A stretch of DNA of 57,899 bases from an uncultured bacterium (GTDB lineage Bacteria; Cyanobacteriota; Vampirovibrionia; Gastranaerophilales; Gastranaerophilaceae): the NCBI GenBank assembly GCA_946622415.1, contig CAMOPX010000010.1, forward strand, positions 1 to 57,899, written 5' to 3'. Positions 45,460 through 54,733 of the stretch are shown piece after piece. The first letter of the stretch is position 1. Every line of letters starts with the position of its first letter. The notes under the pieces are model-generated. The model was not told the DNA's origin and did not search any database. It worked only from the letters and a program-made list of their open reading frames with translations. Both the position numbers and the translations under genes were made by a program.

Positions 45460-48400
45460 TTATTTTAATTTGTTATAGCTCATTATTATTTCAGTAATAT
45501 CATAAAACAAATTTGCCAATTTGTTAAATATTTCATCAAAATCATCTTCATTTTTGTTCATAAGAAGAATACCTCTTGTTTTAGTGTTGTTTTTAGGGGG
45601 TGGAGTAAAGGTGAAAAATACGGTATTTTTCCTGTTTGCTTTAGATTTAATAATAATCCACTCTTGCATATTATAGGGCATATTTATCCTTATTTGATTA
45701 CCGCTTTGACGAACTGAAATTATGCCCGCATTGGTTGCAATAATTCTTAACTTTATTAATTTAATTAAATTTTCTACACATTCGGGAATTTTTGAAAATC
45801 TGTCTTTAAAATTCAATTCCATATTTTCAAGCTCTGACAATGTCGAAACATCCGATAGTCTTTTATATTCAAGAATTTTTTGTTCATAGGTTTGTGCCCA
45901 ATCGTCAGGGATATAAGCGCTGACATTTATGTCGACTATTGCGGGTTCATGTTTTAATTTTTGCGCATTATCGTAAGGGTTTTTATTCTGTTTTTGTTTA
46001 ATATCTTCAATGCATTCCGATAATAAATTGCAATAAGTATCAAAACCGACACTGACCATTTGACCATGTTGAGAAGTTCCCAAGATATTTCCGACACCTC
46101 TGATTTCAATATCACGCAGAGCTATTTGATAACCGCTTCCCAGATTTGAAAAATCTTTTATGCTTTCAAGCCGTTTTCTTGCCTGCTCATTGAGTTCCTT
46201 TGATTTTTTATAAAAACAAAAACAGTAAGCTTGTCTGTCGCTTCTTCCTACTCTGCCTCTGAGTTGATATAACTGCGCAAGACCAAATCTGTCCGAATCT
46301 TGAATGATTATTGTATTTGCATTCGGAATATCCAGTCCTGATTCTATTATTGTCGTAGATAAAAGAATATCATATTCTTTATTTAAGAATTTGCATATAA
46401 CCTCTTCAAGTTCTTTTTCGTTCATTTGTCCGTGAGCAACGGCAATTCTTGCGTTTGGAACAATATCGGAGAGGGTTTGTTTGAATTTATTAATTGTTTC
46501 TACTCTGTTGTATAAATAAAAAACCTGTCCTTCGCGTTGGAGCTCTTGATTTATTGCGTTTTTAACGTAGGTTGGTGAAAATTCTCCGACATAGGTTTTA
46601 ACGGGCATTCTGTTTTTAGGTGGAGTATTTATAACGGATAAATCTTTTATGCCCGACAATGCCATATTGAGAGTTCTTGGGATGGGAGTTGCGCTTAGGG
46701 ATAAAACATCAATATTGCTTTTGAATTTTTTCAGTTTTTCCTTGTGGCGAACGCCGAATTTATGTTCCTCATCTATAACAAGAAGTCCCAGCTTTTTAAA
46801 ATTAATATCGTCGGATAATAGTCTGTGGGTTCCTATTACGACATCTATTAAGCCCTCGTTTATTTTTTCGACAGTTTGCTTTTGTTCTTTTTTTGAACAA
46901 AATCTGTTCAACAATCCAACCTCAACATTAAAAGGTTCAAATCTTTCTTTTATTGTTTCAAAATGCTGCATTGTAAGAATGGTTGTCGGTGCAATAAGTG
47001 CTGTCTGGTATCCGCTCATAACGGCTTTAAACATTGCACGGAGCGCAACTTCTGTTTTGCCAAAGCCTACATCCGCACAAATAAGTCTGTCCATGGGTTT
47101 AGATAATTCCATATCAGCTTTAACATCTTTTATTGCTTTCATCTGGTCTATGGTTTCAGTGTATTCAAAATTATCCTCCATCTCATTTTGCCAGTTTGTA
47201 TCGGGTTCAAATTCAATTCCATGTGCCATTTTTCTTTTTGCGTATAAATCCAAAAGGTCGTAGGCAATAAGTTCAACCTCTTTTTTAGCTTTTGCTTTTA
47301 TATTTTCCCAAGCAGTGCCACCCATTTTAGAGAGTTTTGGCGCGACAGAGGAGCCTCTGTATCTGCAAAGAAGATTAATTTGTTCTGCAGGCATGAATAA
47401 TTTATCTGCACCTGCAAATTGTATTTCAAGATAGTCTTTTTGGATATCATCAATTATCTGTTTTGTGATGCCGTTATAAATCCCTATGCCATGGACGGCG
47501 TGGACTACGTATTCTCCTGTTTTAATGTCGTTAATGGAATCTATAAAATCCTGCGACTGCTTATTAGATGTGTATTTTTTAACGGTTATATCCCTTGTAT
47601 GTTTATTAAAAAGCTCTTTATCGGATAAGATAAGGATTTTATCGCTGCTTATTTTAGAATCAACACAAATAGCGCCGCCTGTAGAAATGTCGGGATGATA
47701 AAATATATCATCAGAAAATATTTCCAATTCCGAAAATATTTCTTTTAGTCTGTTTGGGAAATTTGAACAAATATGGATTTTAAAATTTTCATTCAGGGAT
47801 TTTTTTATGAATTTAGAAATATTTTTTACGTCGGATGAAAAAACAGGCGGAAGCATCATATCGAATTCAATGATTTTGTCATAATCGTCGTTTAAAAAAT
47901 TATCTAAAGATAAAATTTTAAATTTCTTTAATTTTTCTTTGAATTCTTCGATTTTATAGTGGTTTAAGGTTTCAAGAGGAAGTTTGAAATTTGATTCCGT
48001 TGAATCCGTATAGTTCTTTTTATAATCTTCATCGAATAATTCGTATTTTGAAAAAATCTGTGAACTCTCTTTGAAAATTAAAGTGTAATCTTTTAAAAAA
48101 TCCAAAACGGAATGAGGTTCTTTTATAAAGTAGTTTTGATAGTATTCTATTCCTTCAAAATATCTTTCTTCATCAATTTTTTCCGTTAGTTCGTCTTTTA
48201 TTTTTAATAAAAATTCGTTATCTGTTTTTGATACAGTTTCATTTATTTTGGTTTTGAAATTATTTTTATTTTCTTCATCCAAAATAAATTTATAAATGGG
48301 AAGAATTTTTGCTTCTTCAATATTTTTAAAACTCTTTTGTGTCGCTGCATTAAAAAATCTGATATCTTCCACGGTATCCGCAAAAAATTCTATCCTATAC

Positions 48401-48936
48401 GGATTTGCGCATAGTGCATAAATATCCAATATATCGCCCCTGAGCGCAAATTCTCCTATGTCGGATACGGTTGTGACGCGTTTATACCCCATTGAAACAA
48501 GAGTTTTTGAGATTTTTGAATAATCAATTTCATCATTTTTTTTGATTGTCAGAATATTTTTTTTATAAAATTCTTCGTTATTAAATTTTTCAAGGAGTGT
48601 TTTAACGGGTGCAAAAACAATACTTGGTTTTTCAAGAAGAATATTAATTTGTTCTTGATAAATATAATAATTTTTTTCTAATTCGGAATAAAAACTTATT
48701 TCTTGATTTATTAAAACCTCGGAATCCAAATCCAAAAGACTCTTTAAATCTTTTTGGTTTTTGAGGGCTGATTGTTCATCAAGTGTCACATAGAGAATTT
48801 TCTTTTTATTTTTTATTAAAAATTTTATCAACAATAAATCATATGGAGACAAAAGTCCCGACAAAACGAGATTTCCATTTTTTTGCGTATTTATAAAATT
48901 GTTTATGCAGTCGAAATTTACGTTATTGAAAGTCAT
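45460..48936 (-). CDS. mfd: Transcription-repair coupling factor
   Basis: The 1158-aa SF2 translocase removes RNA polymerase stalled at DNA damage and recruits UvrA. It has the UvrB-like N-terminal module (about 1-340), the RNA-polymerase-interacting Tudor-like domain (GEYVVHAVHGIGIYNG, about 475-490), the RecG-like helicase core with ADVGFGKTEVALRA Walker A and LLVIDEEHKFGVRHKE (DEEH), the LSATPIPRTL motif, the QLRGRVGRS motif VI and a C-terminal TRCF domain. Length is typical. The plsC-like gene ends one base before its start, so translation is probably coupled. Confidence 0.96.
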   Translation of the reverse strand: MTFNNVNFDCINNFINTQKNGNLVLSGLLSPYDLLLIKFLIKNKKKILYVTLDEQSALKNQKDLKSLLDLDSEVLINQEISFYSELEKNYYIYQEQINILLEKPSIVFAPVKTLLEKFNNEEFYKKNILTIKKNDEIDYSKISKTLVSMGYKRVTTVSDIGEFALRGDILDIYALCANPYRIEFFADTVEDIRFFNAATQKSFKNIEEAKILPIYKFILDEENKNNFKTKINETVSKTDNEFLLKIKDELTEKIDEERYFEGIEYYQNYFIKEPHSVLDFLKDYTLIFKESSQIFSKYELFDEDYKKNYTDSTESNFKLPLETLNHYKIEEFKEKLKKFKILSLDNFLNDDYDKIIEFDMMLPPVFSSDVKNISKFIKKSLNENFKIHICSNFPNRLKEIFSELEIFSDDIFYHPDISTGGAICVDSKISSDKILILSDKELFNKHTRDITVKKYTSNKQSQDFIDSINDIKTGEYVVHAVHGIGIYNGITKQIIDDIQKDYLEIQFAGADKLFMPAEQINLLCRYRGSSVAPKLSKMGGTAWENIKAKAKKEVELIAYDLLDLYAKRKMAHGIEFEPDTNWQNEMEDNFEYTETIDQMKAIKDVKADMELSKPMDRLICADVGFGKTEVALRAMFKAVMSGYQTALIAPTTILTMQHFETIKERFEPFNVEVGLLNRFCSKKEQKQTVEKINEGLIDVVIGTHRLLSDDINFKKLGLLVIDEEHKFGVRHKEKLKKFKSNIDVLSLSATPIPRTLNMALSGIKDLSVINTPPKNRMPVKTYVGEFSPTYVKNAINQELQREGQVFYLYNRVETINKFKQTLSDIVPNARIAVAHGQMNEKELEEVICKFLNKEYDILLSTTIIESGLDIPNANTIIIQDSDRFGLAQLYQLRGRVGRSDRQAYCFCFYKKSKELNEQARKRLESIKDFSNLGSGYQIALRDIEIRGVGNILGTSQHGQMVSVGFDTYCNLLSECIEDIKQKQNKNPYDNAQKLKHEPAIVDINVSAYIPDDWAQTYEQKILEYKRLSDVSTLSELENMELNFKDRFSKIPECVENLIKLIKLRIIATNAGIISVRQSGNQIRINMPYNMQEWIIIKSKANRKNTVFFTFTPPPKNNTKTRGILLMNKNEDDFDEIFNKLANLFYDITEIIMSYNKLK

Positions 48937-48937
48937 T

Positions 48938-49771
48938 TTATTGTTTGTCGTTATCTTTCATTCCGATATTTTTAAGTTTGCGTTCAATATCCCGCCACCA
49001 GCTTAATTTTTTAATGAAAAGATAGCGATAGCCTTCAAAATTGCCTTTTGAAATTTGCAATTGCTGATTGTCGCAGAATTGTTCAAATTCTCTTTCTAAT
49101 CTGTGGCAAAAGAGTTTTCTGTCTTCATTAAATTCATAAAATGTTTGAACATTACCAAATTCCATAACAACTTCGGGTTTATCTTGCCTTAAAAAGGTAT
49201 AATTAACCGAAACGGGGCATATATTTACTCCGCCAAAGTTCTTAACGGCATTTTGTACAAGATAGGCAAGACCCGATTGAAATACTTCCGGTCTGTAGTG
49301 CGGTGGTCTGATAATACCTTGCGGAAAAAGCCAAAAGTTGATATCCGGTTTATCAAGTGTCGTTGCTGCGTATTTTAGAGCTTTAACGGCATCTTGTGGT
49401 GTTTTTTTGTTGACAGGAAAACAGCCTATGTATTGAAACAGAGGAAATCTGTTCATTTCTTCTATCATTAAACGCAATCTGCCTTTCATGATGAGTCTTG
49501 CAACATGGAAGCCTATTATTCCGTCCCACCAGTTGTTATGATTTGTGTAAAAAATTATTGCCTTGGTTTTATCACGTTGTTCAAGATTTTCTATTCCTTT
49601 ATACATAAAGGAATGAAATCTGGCTTTTACCATTCTTGTAAATACATATTCTGCAAACCACAACCAAAAAGGGTTATCTTTTGCGGTTCTGAATTTTTCT
49701 TCTCTGTTTCTCAGTATTGTAGGAGGTGTGTCATTATATAGATGTTGTGGAGTTTTTACTTGGTGAGTCAT
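48938..49771 (-). CDS. 1-acylglycerol-3-phosphate O-acyltransferase family protein (PlsC-like)
   Basis: The 277-aa protein has the acyltransferase H-x4-D motif (H78-N-N-W-W-D83 in TNHNNWWDG), a FPVNKKTP block near 148-155 and the FPQGIIRPP block (about 170-178) corresponding to the F-P-E-G-T-R substrate site. The glutamate of that block is Gln here. It probably transfers acyl chains to lysophospholipid or a related lipid at the inner membrane. The family also includes carotenoid and ornithine-lipid acyltransferases, so the acceptor is uncertain. It is separated by one base from both its neighbours, the large ATPase gene and mfd. Confidence 0.85.
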   Translation of the reverse strand: MTHQVKTPQHLYNDTPPTILRNREEKFRTAKDNPFWLWFAEYVFTRMVKARFHSFMYKGIENLEQRDKTKAIIFYTNHNNWWDGIIGFHVARLIMKGRLRLMIEEMNRFPLFQYIGCFPVNKKTPQDAVKALKYAATTLDKPDINFWLFPQGIIRPPHYRPEVFQSGLAYLVQNAVKNFGGVNICPVSVNYTFLRQDKPEVVMEFGNVQTFYEFNEDRKLFCHRLEREFEQFCDNQQLQISKGNFEGYRYLFIKKLSWWRDIERKLKNIGMKDNDKQ

Positions 49772-49772
49772 T

Positions 49773-52700
49773 TTATTTGTCCTCTATTATTCTATTTAAT
49801 TGACAGTGGGCTTTAAAAGAAGTCAAATCCTTGTTTAATTTCGTTATGTATTGTTTTAAATCAAGCATTTTAGCAAGATTTATTGTGTTTTCATATATTT
49901 TTATTGTATTCATTGCGTATTCGTATTTTGATTTATCGGGCTGTGTTGCAAGGCATTCTCTTGCAAGTTCGGCTTTCAAGTCGTTTAATCTTACCTGCAA
50001 ATATAACAGTTCGTTCATATTTGCACTTTGCAAGGCTAAATCGCAATACATTTTTGCATTTTCTTTGTCGTTGAGTTTTAAATATGCTCTTGCAAGAAGT
50101 TCTTGGAATAAGATTTTGAAGTAGTAGTTATTGTTTTGGGCATTTTCGCAAATTTTTACCGCTTTTTCGCATACTTCTATGCAATATGTATCGGCTTTTG
50201 TTTGCACCGTTGCCGCAACACTGATATACCATGACAGCATTGCGCCGAAGGCGAGTTTCCTTTCGGAGAAGAATTGCATTTGTTCGTTTGCGATTTCTAT
50301 TGCTTTTAAATAGGTCTTTTCTTCAAGGAAAACAAAAGCGAGCAAAGTTTTTAAGAGATTTTTTGAAACTTCATCGTTGCAGTTGTTTGCGTATGTTGTT
50401 GCTTCAAATAAATCCTGTCTGATGTTTTGTGTATCGTTTTTCAGCACCTTATTAATAAGATTAATTATATTCCATTTGCATACAAGCTCCGGTTTATCTA
50501 TTACATAAGAGTATTCTTTTAATATGTCTTGTAAAACAAGAGATGAATCTCCAAAATAACCTTTTGAAGTATAATACATTGCCATTGCGTACAAAAGCAG
50601 AACTTTTAAAGCGTCATAGGATTTTGTTTTTGATTTATTGATTTCTTTATCCAGCTCTTTTATTAAATCTGTTGCAAGCGGAGAACCTTGTTGTGAGTAG
50701 CTTTGTGCAAGTATAATATTTGCTTTTACATATGTATCATATATTTCTGTTTGATTAATCCATTTGTGTTTTTTGTTGCCGAAGAGTTTTAAATTCTTTT
50801 CGAGTACAGGATTTATTTCGTTATTAACAATATTTGTTATTTCTTCCCAACATCCTAAATTTAAAAGAGCTTCAAGCTTCTTTGTTTTAATTAAAGCATT
50901 TTGAAGGTCAACTGTTGCTTTCTTTTCGGTTCTGTCTTTGCCGTCAAAATATTTTAAAATGTTATCGACAATTTCTCTGACACTCGTGTAATCTTGAATT
51001 AAATATGCGCTTTTTATGAGATATCCCGATAAATCTATTACTTTATTTACTTCATCATTTTTTTGTGCGGAAGCAACAGCATAAGCCAGATAGTCTTTTG
51101 CTTCTGCGGGATTCTTTTCATAGATTAATTTTCCGAGACGTTCACATATATTGTTTTTTGTGTATTCAAAGTTATCAAGTTTAACGCTTTCCAGTAATAT
51201 CAGGCTTTGTTTTTGCGCCATTGCATAAATGTTTGTATCGCCAATGTAGTTTGCAAATTGAAGATTTTTTGTCCACAAACTGAATGCAAGGTCTTTATTG
51301 TCTATAATTTGTGCCAATATCGGACAAATAAGAGGCGTTGATATTATTTTATCGTTTAATTCAATAAGCAGGTTTTTAACGTCATTTTTTATTAAAGGTT
51401 CTTCTTTTGCCTTTATGTAACAATATGACCACGTTAAAGAATTTTTAAATCCGTAGACATTATCGGCTTTTAATTTTAAATAGCCTTTCTTTTCGAGTTT
51501 CTTTACGGTTTCAAAAAATTCATCTTCATTGAGTTTGAATATCGTGGAAAGGGTTTTATAGTCTAATTTGTCCCCGAGAAGCGAAGCTGTATTAATGAAA
51601 ATATATTCTTTTTCGTTTTGTTCTTTTAAATAATCAAGACGTTTTGAAAAACAAGCTTCCATAGTATTCGGGATTTCAAAATCTGATTTTTCAATTTTAA
51701 ATTTAACCGTATCGTTGTTAAAATAGAATACTTTTTGTTCAAAAAGATATTGAAGAATCTGTTCGATATAGGCGATATTGCCCTGAGCGTTGTAGGCTAT
51801 TTGAGATAAAATTTCATCCGGAACTGTTGAATTTTCGCCTAAAACTTTTTTTATAAAGATTTTGCTTTCTGCAACGGAGAAGCTTCTTAAAGAAATATTT
51901 AAACAGTTATTGTTGTTAAATTTGTTTGATTGGAAATATATCGAAATCGAATGCTCGTTCTTATAGCCTAAAATCAGTTTTGCATCATGCATAAAGTAGT
52001 CTGATGCAACAAGGTATTTTAAAAAGCTGTATGAGGATTCATCAATCAAATCAAAATCGTCTACAATAAAGATAATATTCTTTTTGTGCTTGATTTGTTC
52101 AAAAATATCCTTCAAATATTCAAAGGTATATTGTTTGTTTATAAGTATTCTTTCAAAGTTATCTTTTTTAACGGGGTAAATAAGGTTAGCAAGTGTTTCT
52201 AACGTATCAGGGTTAATTTTATTTAAATTCAGTTTTTCAAGCACCTTTTTTTCAAAGAGCTTTATATTAAATTCGTTCTTTAAAATATTCGGACATTCAA
52301 AAAGCGACATAAAGAAGTTTTGAATCAATCCATACGGACTAATTTGAGTCAAAGCGGAGCATTGAGCGTAAAAAATCAGAGTATTGTTAAGATTAAGCGC
52401 TTTTGCTCTGTTGTATACCTCTGTTAAAAGATGAGTTTTTCCGACACCTCTGCCTGCATTAACGGAAATTGCTCTGACCGTTGAATTTGGCTCTGATAGA
52501 TTAGTTAAAATAATTTCAAGAGCTTTTTCGTATTTTTCGGCTTCTGATTGTTCAAAAACGGGTTTTTTATCCAAAAATATCATTTTATAGGAATCGGGTG
52601 ATATTTTAATTAACGATAATTCGCTGTTTAATTGCGAATATGTACCCGCAGAAACAATGATATCTTTTTCGGAGCCAAGTTTCAGTTGATTAACTTCTTT

Positions 52701-53510
52701 GTTTTTCTTTACTTCTTCTATCGTTGAAATTGCAAATTTGTATGATAGTCCTGTATCAAGGGTTTTTTCCAACAGTTGATTAAATTTAATAAATTCTTTT
52801 TCAAAAACTTCAATTTTCTTTAAGAGCTTAGAAGATTTATTATATAGGAATTTAAACATTACGCTGTGTGCATTAATGAAATCGCAGTCTTGCCCGAATG
52901 CAATTTTTACGGTTGTTTTTATGTTTTGAATAACTTTTTGTTTGAATTTTTCATCATCAAACTTTTCAAAAGTTGTTTCAAGATTAATAAAATCAATGTA
53001 GAACAAGAAGGGTTGTGTGGTTTTATTTTCTTTTTCCTGTTCTTTCGGCGGTTTAACTTCTTTAGTTTCGGGTGCTTGTGCAGTTACTGCTTTTGCCGCA
53101 TCAGCAGGCGTTTCTTGTTTTTCCGGTTCTTTTTTCGGTTTTTCGGCTTCTTGCTGCTTCTTTTGGCGTTCAAATCTATCCAATAAACTGTGTGCGGATG
53201 ATTTTCTTTTTTGGGGAGTATCGTCGGATTTTAAAGGCTGCAGGTTTATTTCTTTGTAGTTTTCATCGGATTGAGTGTTTTCATTAACAAATTCTTTTCC
53301 GCATTTTCTGCAGACCGAGCTTGAAGCATAATTTGCACTGCCGCATTTTGGGCAGAATTTTACAAATGTAAAACCGCATTTTTTGCACCTTGCTGAGCCA
53401 AGACGCGTGGATTCACCGCACCTTGGACATTTAAAAATTAATCTCAAATTGCAATTCGGACAAACAGTGTCCTTGTTGGATACTTCTGTTTTACATTTTG
53501 GACAAATCAA
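49773..53510 (-). CDS. Zinc-ribbon / degenerate cyclase-like / AAA ATPase / TPR-like protein
   Basis: The 1245-aa protein begins with three four-Cys zinc ribbons (C3/C6/C17/C20; C28/C31/C42/C45; C53/C56/C67/C70), then a charged Lys/Glu/Pro linker (about 80-165). A roughly 165-residue region (about 167-330) follows, resembling a nucleotide-cyclase homology domain without clear catalytic residues. A STAND/AAA_16-type ATPase comes next (Walker A GRGVGKTH, 353-360; Walker B IIFIVDDFDLID near 480). The C-terminal half is long and helical, TPR-like. Cyclase-ATPase-TPR chains usually act as signal-dependent scaffolds. The start is TTG 53510, accepted because the zinc ribbon begins at residue 3, although no Shine-Dalgarno is visible. 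It heads the cluster with plsC, mfd and the prolyl isomerase. Confidence 0.75.
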   Translation of the reverse strand: MICPKCKTEVSNKDTVCPNCNLRLIFKCPRCGESTRLGSARCKKCGFTFVKFCPKCGSANYASSSVCRKCGKEFVNENTQSDENYKEINLQPLKSDDTPQKRKSSAHSLLDRFERQKKQQEAEKPKKEPEKQETPADAAKAVTAQAPETKEVKPPKEQEKENKTTQPFLFYIDFINLETTFEKFDDEKFKQKVIQNIKTTVKIAFGQDCDFINAHSVMFKFLYNKSSKLLKKIEVFEKEFIKFNQLLEKTLDTGLSYKFAISTIEEVKKNKEVNQLKLGSEKDIIVSAGTYSQLNSELSLIKISPDSYKMIFLDKKPVFEQSEAEKYEKALEIILTNLSEPNSTVRAISVNAGRGVGKTHLLTEVYNRAKALNLNNTLIFYAQCSALTQISPYGLIQNFFMSLFECPNILKNEFNIKLFEKKVLEKLNLNKINPDTLETLANLIYPVKKDNFERILINKQYTFEYLKDIFEQIKHKKNIIFIVDDFDLIDESSYSFLKYLVASDYFMHDAKLILGYKNEHSISIYFQSNKFNNNNCLNISLRSFSVAESKIFIKKVLGENSTVPDEILSQIAYNAQGNIAYIEQILQYLFEQKVFYFNNDTVKFKIEKSDFEIPNTMEACFSKRLDYLKEQNEKEYIFINTASLLGDKLDYKTLSTIFKLNEDEFFETVKKLEKKGYLKLKADNVYGFKNSLTWSYCYIKAKEEPLIKNDVKNLLIELNDKIISTPLICPILAQIIDNKDLAFSLWTKNLQFANYIGDTNIYAMAQKQSLILLESVKLDNFEYTKNNICERLGKLIYEKNPAEAKDYLAYAVASAQKNDEVNKVIDLSGYLIKSAYLIQDYTSVREIVDNILKYFDGKDRTEKKATVDLQNALIKTKKLEALLNLGCWEEITNIVNNEINPVLEKNLKLFGNKKHKWINQTEIYDTYVKANIILAQSYSQQGSPLATDLIKELDKEINKSKTKSYDALKVLLLYAMAMYYTSKGYFGDSSLVLQDILKEYSYVIDKPELVCKWNIINLINKVLKNDTQNIRQDLFEATTYANNCNDEVSKNLLKTLLAFVFLEEKTYLKAIEIANEQMQFFSERKLAFGAMLSWYISVAATVQTKADTYCIEVCEKAVKICENAQNNNYYFKILFQELLARAYLKLNDKENAKMYCDLALQSANMNELLYLQVRLNDLKAELARECLATQPDKSKYEYAMNTIKIYENTINLAKMLDLKQYITKLNKDLTSFKAHCQLNRIIEDK

Positions 53511-53667
53511 CTGAACTAACCCGATTGTTTATAACGTTACAAAAATTATTATACAATAAAAATTTAAAAACAAATAACTTAATTTTAAATGTTGAAAAAC
53601 CCTTGAAACAAAAGGAAAGAATTGCGGTAATTAGCGTACTTTTTACACTTTTTGTTAAATTTTGTAA

Positions 53668-53683
53668 AAAAATCATGATTTTT
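53668..53683. promoter_or_regulatory. Perfect 16-bp palindrome in divergent intergenic region
   Basis: AAAAATCATGATTTTT lies between the large zinc-ribbon gene (-) and the YD-repeat gene (+). It could be an operator; no regulator is known. Confidence 0.35.
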
Positions 53684-53746
53684 CCTAAAGTTATTAAAAA
53701 AATGTACGATTAATAAATTACGTGTGCGAAAAGGAGTGAAAATTTT

Positions 53747-54637
53747 ATGGGCTTTTTGGGAAAAATCAACGGATTATTTGTTTCAAAAAACGAAGGAAGT
53801 GTGCCTTCTAAAAAATCCGCAGAATCAAAAACTGATGAAACAAGTGAAAATATAGATTTTAGTACAAAAAAATCCGTGCAAAAAAGCGAAACATGCGAAA
53901 AAGAAGCCCAAGATGCTTTGAGAGAAGCAAATATAAATGCTGAATCCGAAAATGAAAAATCCGAATTTTTTAATCAAATTCCCGATAAAGTTTATGACAA
54001 AAAATCGGAACAAAAAGCTGTTAACGCTAACGATACAAGAAATATAGACAATGAATCCTATGATGTGGAAATAAATATCGAAGATATGCCCGAAGATGGC
54101 ACTAAAGAAGAATACTTCAAAAATAAAGAAACAGGATTTATTGATAAAAAAGTATCTTATTCTGCAGACGGTAAAGTTAAAAGTATAACGGAATATTCTT
54201 ATACTCCCGACGGAAAACTTACTTTTGAAACAGAAAAAGACGCAGAAGGAAATACAATTTATTCTAATGAAAAATCATATGATAAAAACGGTAATCTTAC
54301 ATATGAAGTACACAAAGATTCCGAAGGAAATGCGACAAATATTGATGAGTATGTCTACGATGAAAATAACAACAAAATAAGTATGAAAAACTTTGACGGG
54401 CATGAGCATTTTCAAAATATTACGGAATATATATACGATGAAAATAACAATTGTATAAAAGAAGTAACAACATATTCGGATGGCAGTATCGATACATTTG
54501 AATATGAAGTTATTGACGGAAAACGAGTTGAAACCGCATATACCCATGAAGGAATAAATGAAGACAGTACAAAAACAACAACGGTAGAGGATGGTGTTGA
54601 AAACAGGTTTTCAAGAAGTCACAACAGAAGTCATTAA
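53747..54637 (+). CDS. Hypothetical protein with YD-like repeats
   Basis: The 296-aa protein starts MGFLGKINGLFVSK and has a polar, Lys/Glu/Ser-rich first third. Residues about 115-270 hold at least five repeats of about 22 residues with the pattern Y-x-x-D/N-G-x-x-x-x-E/Y (for example YSADGKVKSITEYSY, YDENNNKISMKNFD, YDENNNCIKEVTTY), like Rhs/YD or YwqK-type beta-strand repeats. No signal peptide or membrane helix is visible. The start is secure (AAGGAG eight to nine bases upstream). The ribosome site and first residues resemble those of the next gene (MSFIDKICQSF), so the two may belong to one gene family or be exported in the same way. Function unknown. Confidence 0.7.
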   Translation: MGFLGKINGLFVSKNEGSVPSKKSAESKTDETSENIDFSTKKSVQKSETCEKEAQDALREANINAESENEKSEFFNQIPDKVYDKKSEQKAVNANDTRNIDNESYDVEINIEDMPEDGTKEEYFKNKETGFIDKKVSYSADGKVKSITEYSYTPDGKLTFETEKDAEGNTIYSNEKSYDKNGNLTYEVHKDSEGNATNIDEYVYDENNNKISMKNFDGHEHFQNITEYIYDENNNCIKEVTTYSDGSIDTFEYEVIDGKRVETAYTHEGINEDSTKTTTVEDGVENRFSRSHNRSH

Positions 54638-54733
54638 TTAAAAACGACAGTTTAAAATAAAATAAAATTTTTGCAGAAATATAAAATCTTAAAGCAAGAT
54701 AGTAACGATACAACAGGGAAGGAGTGCAAAACT

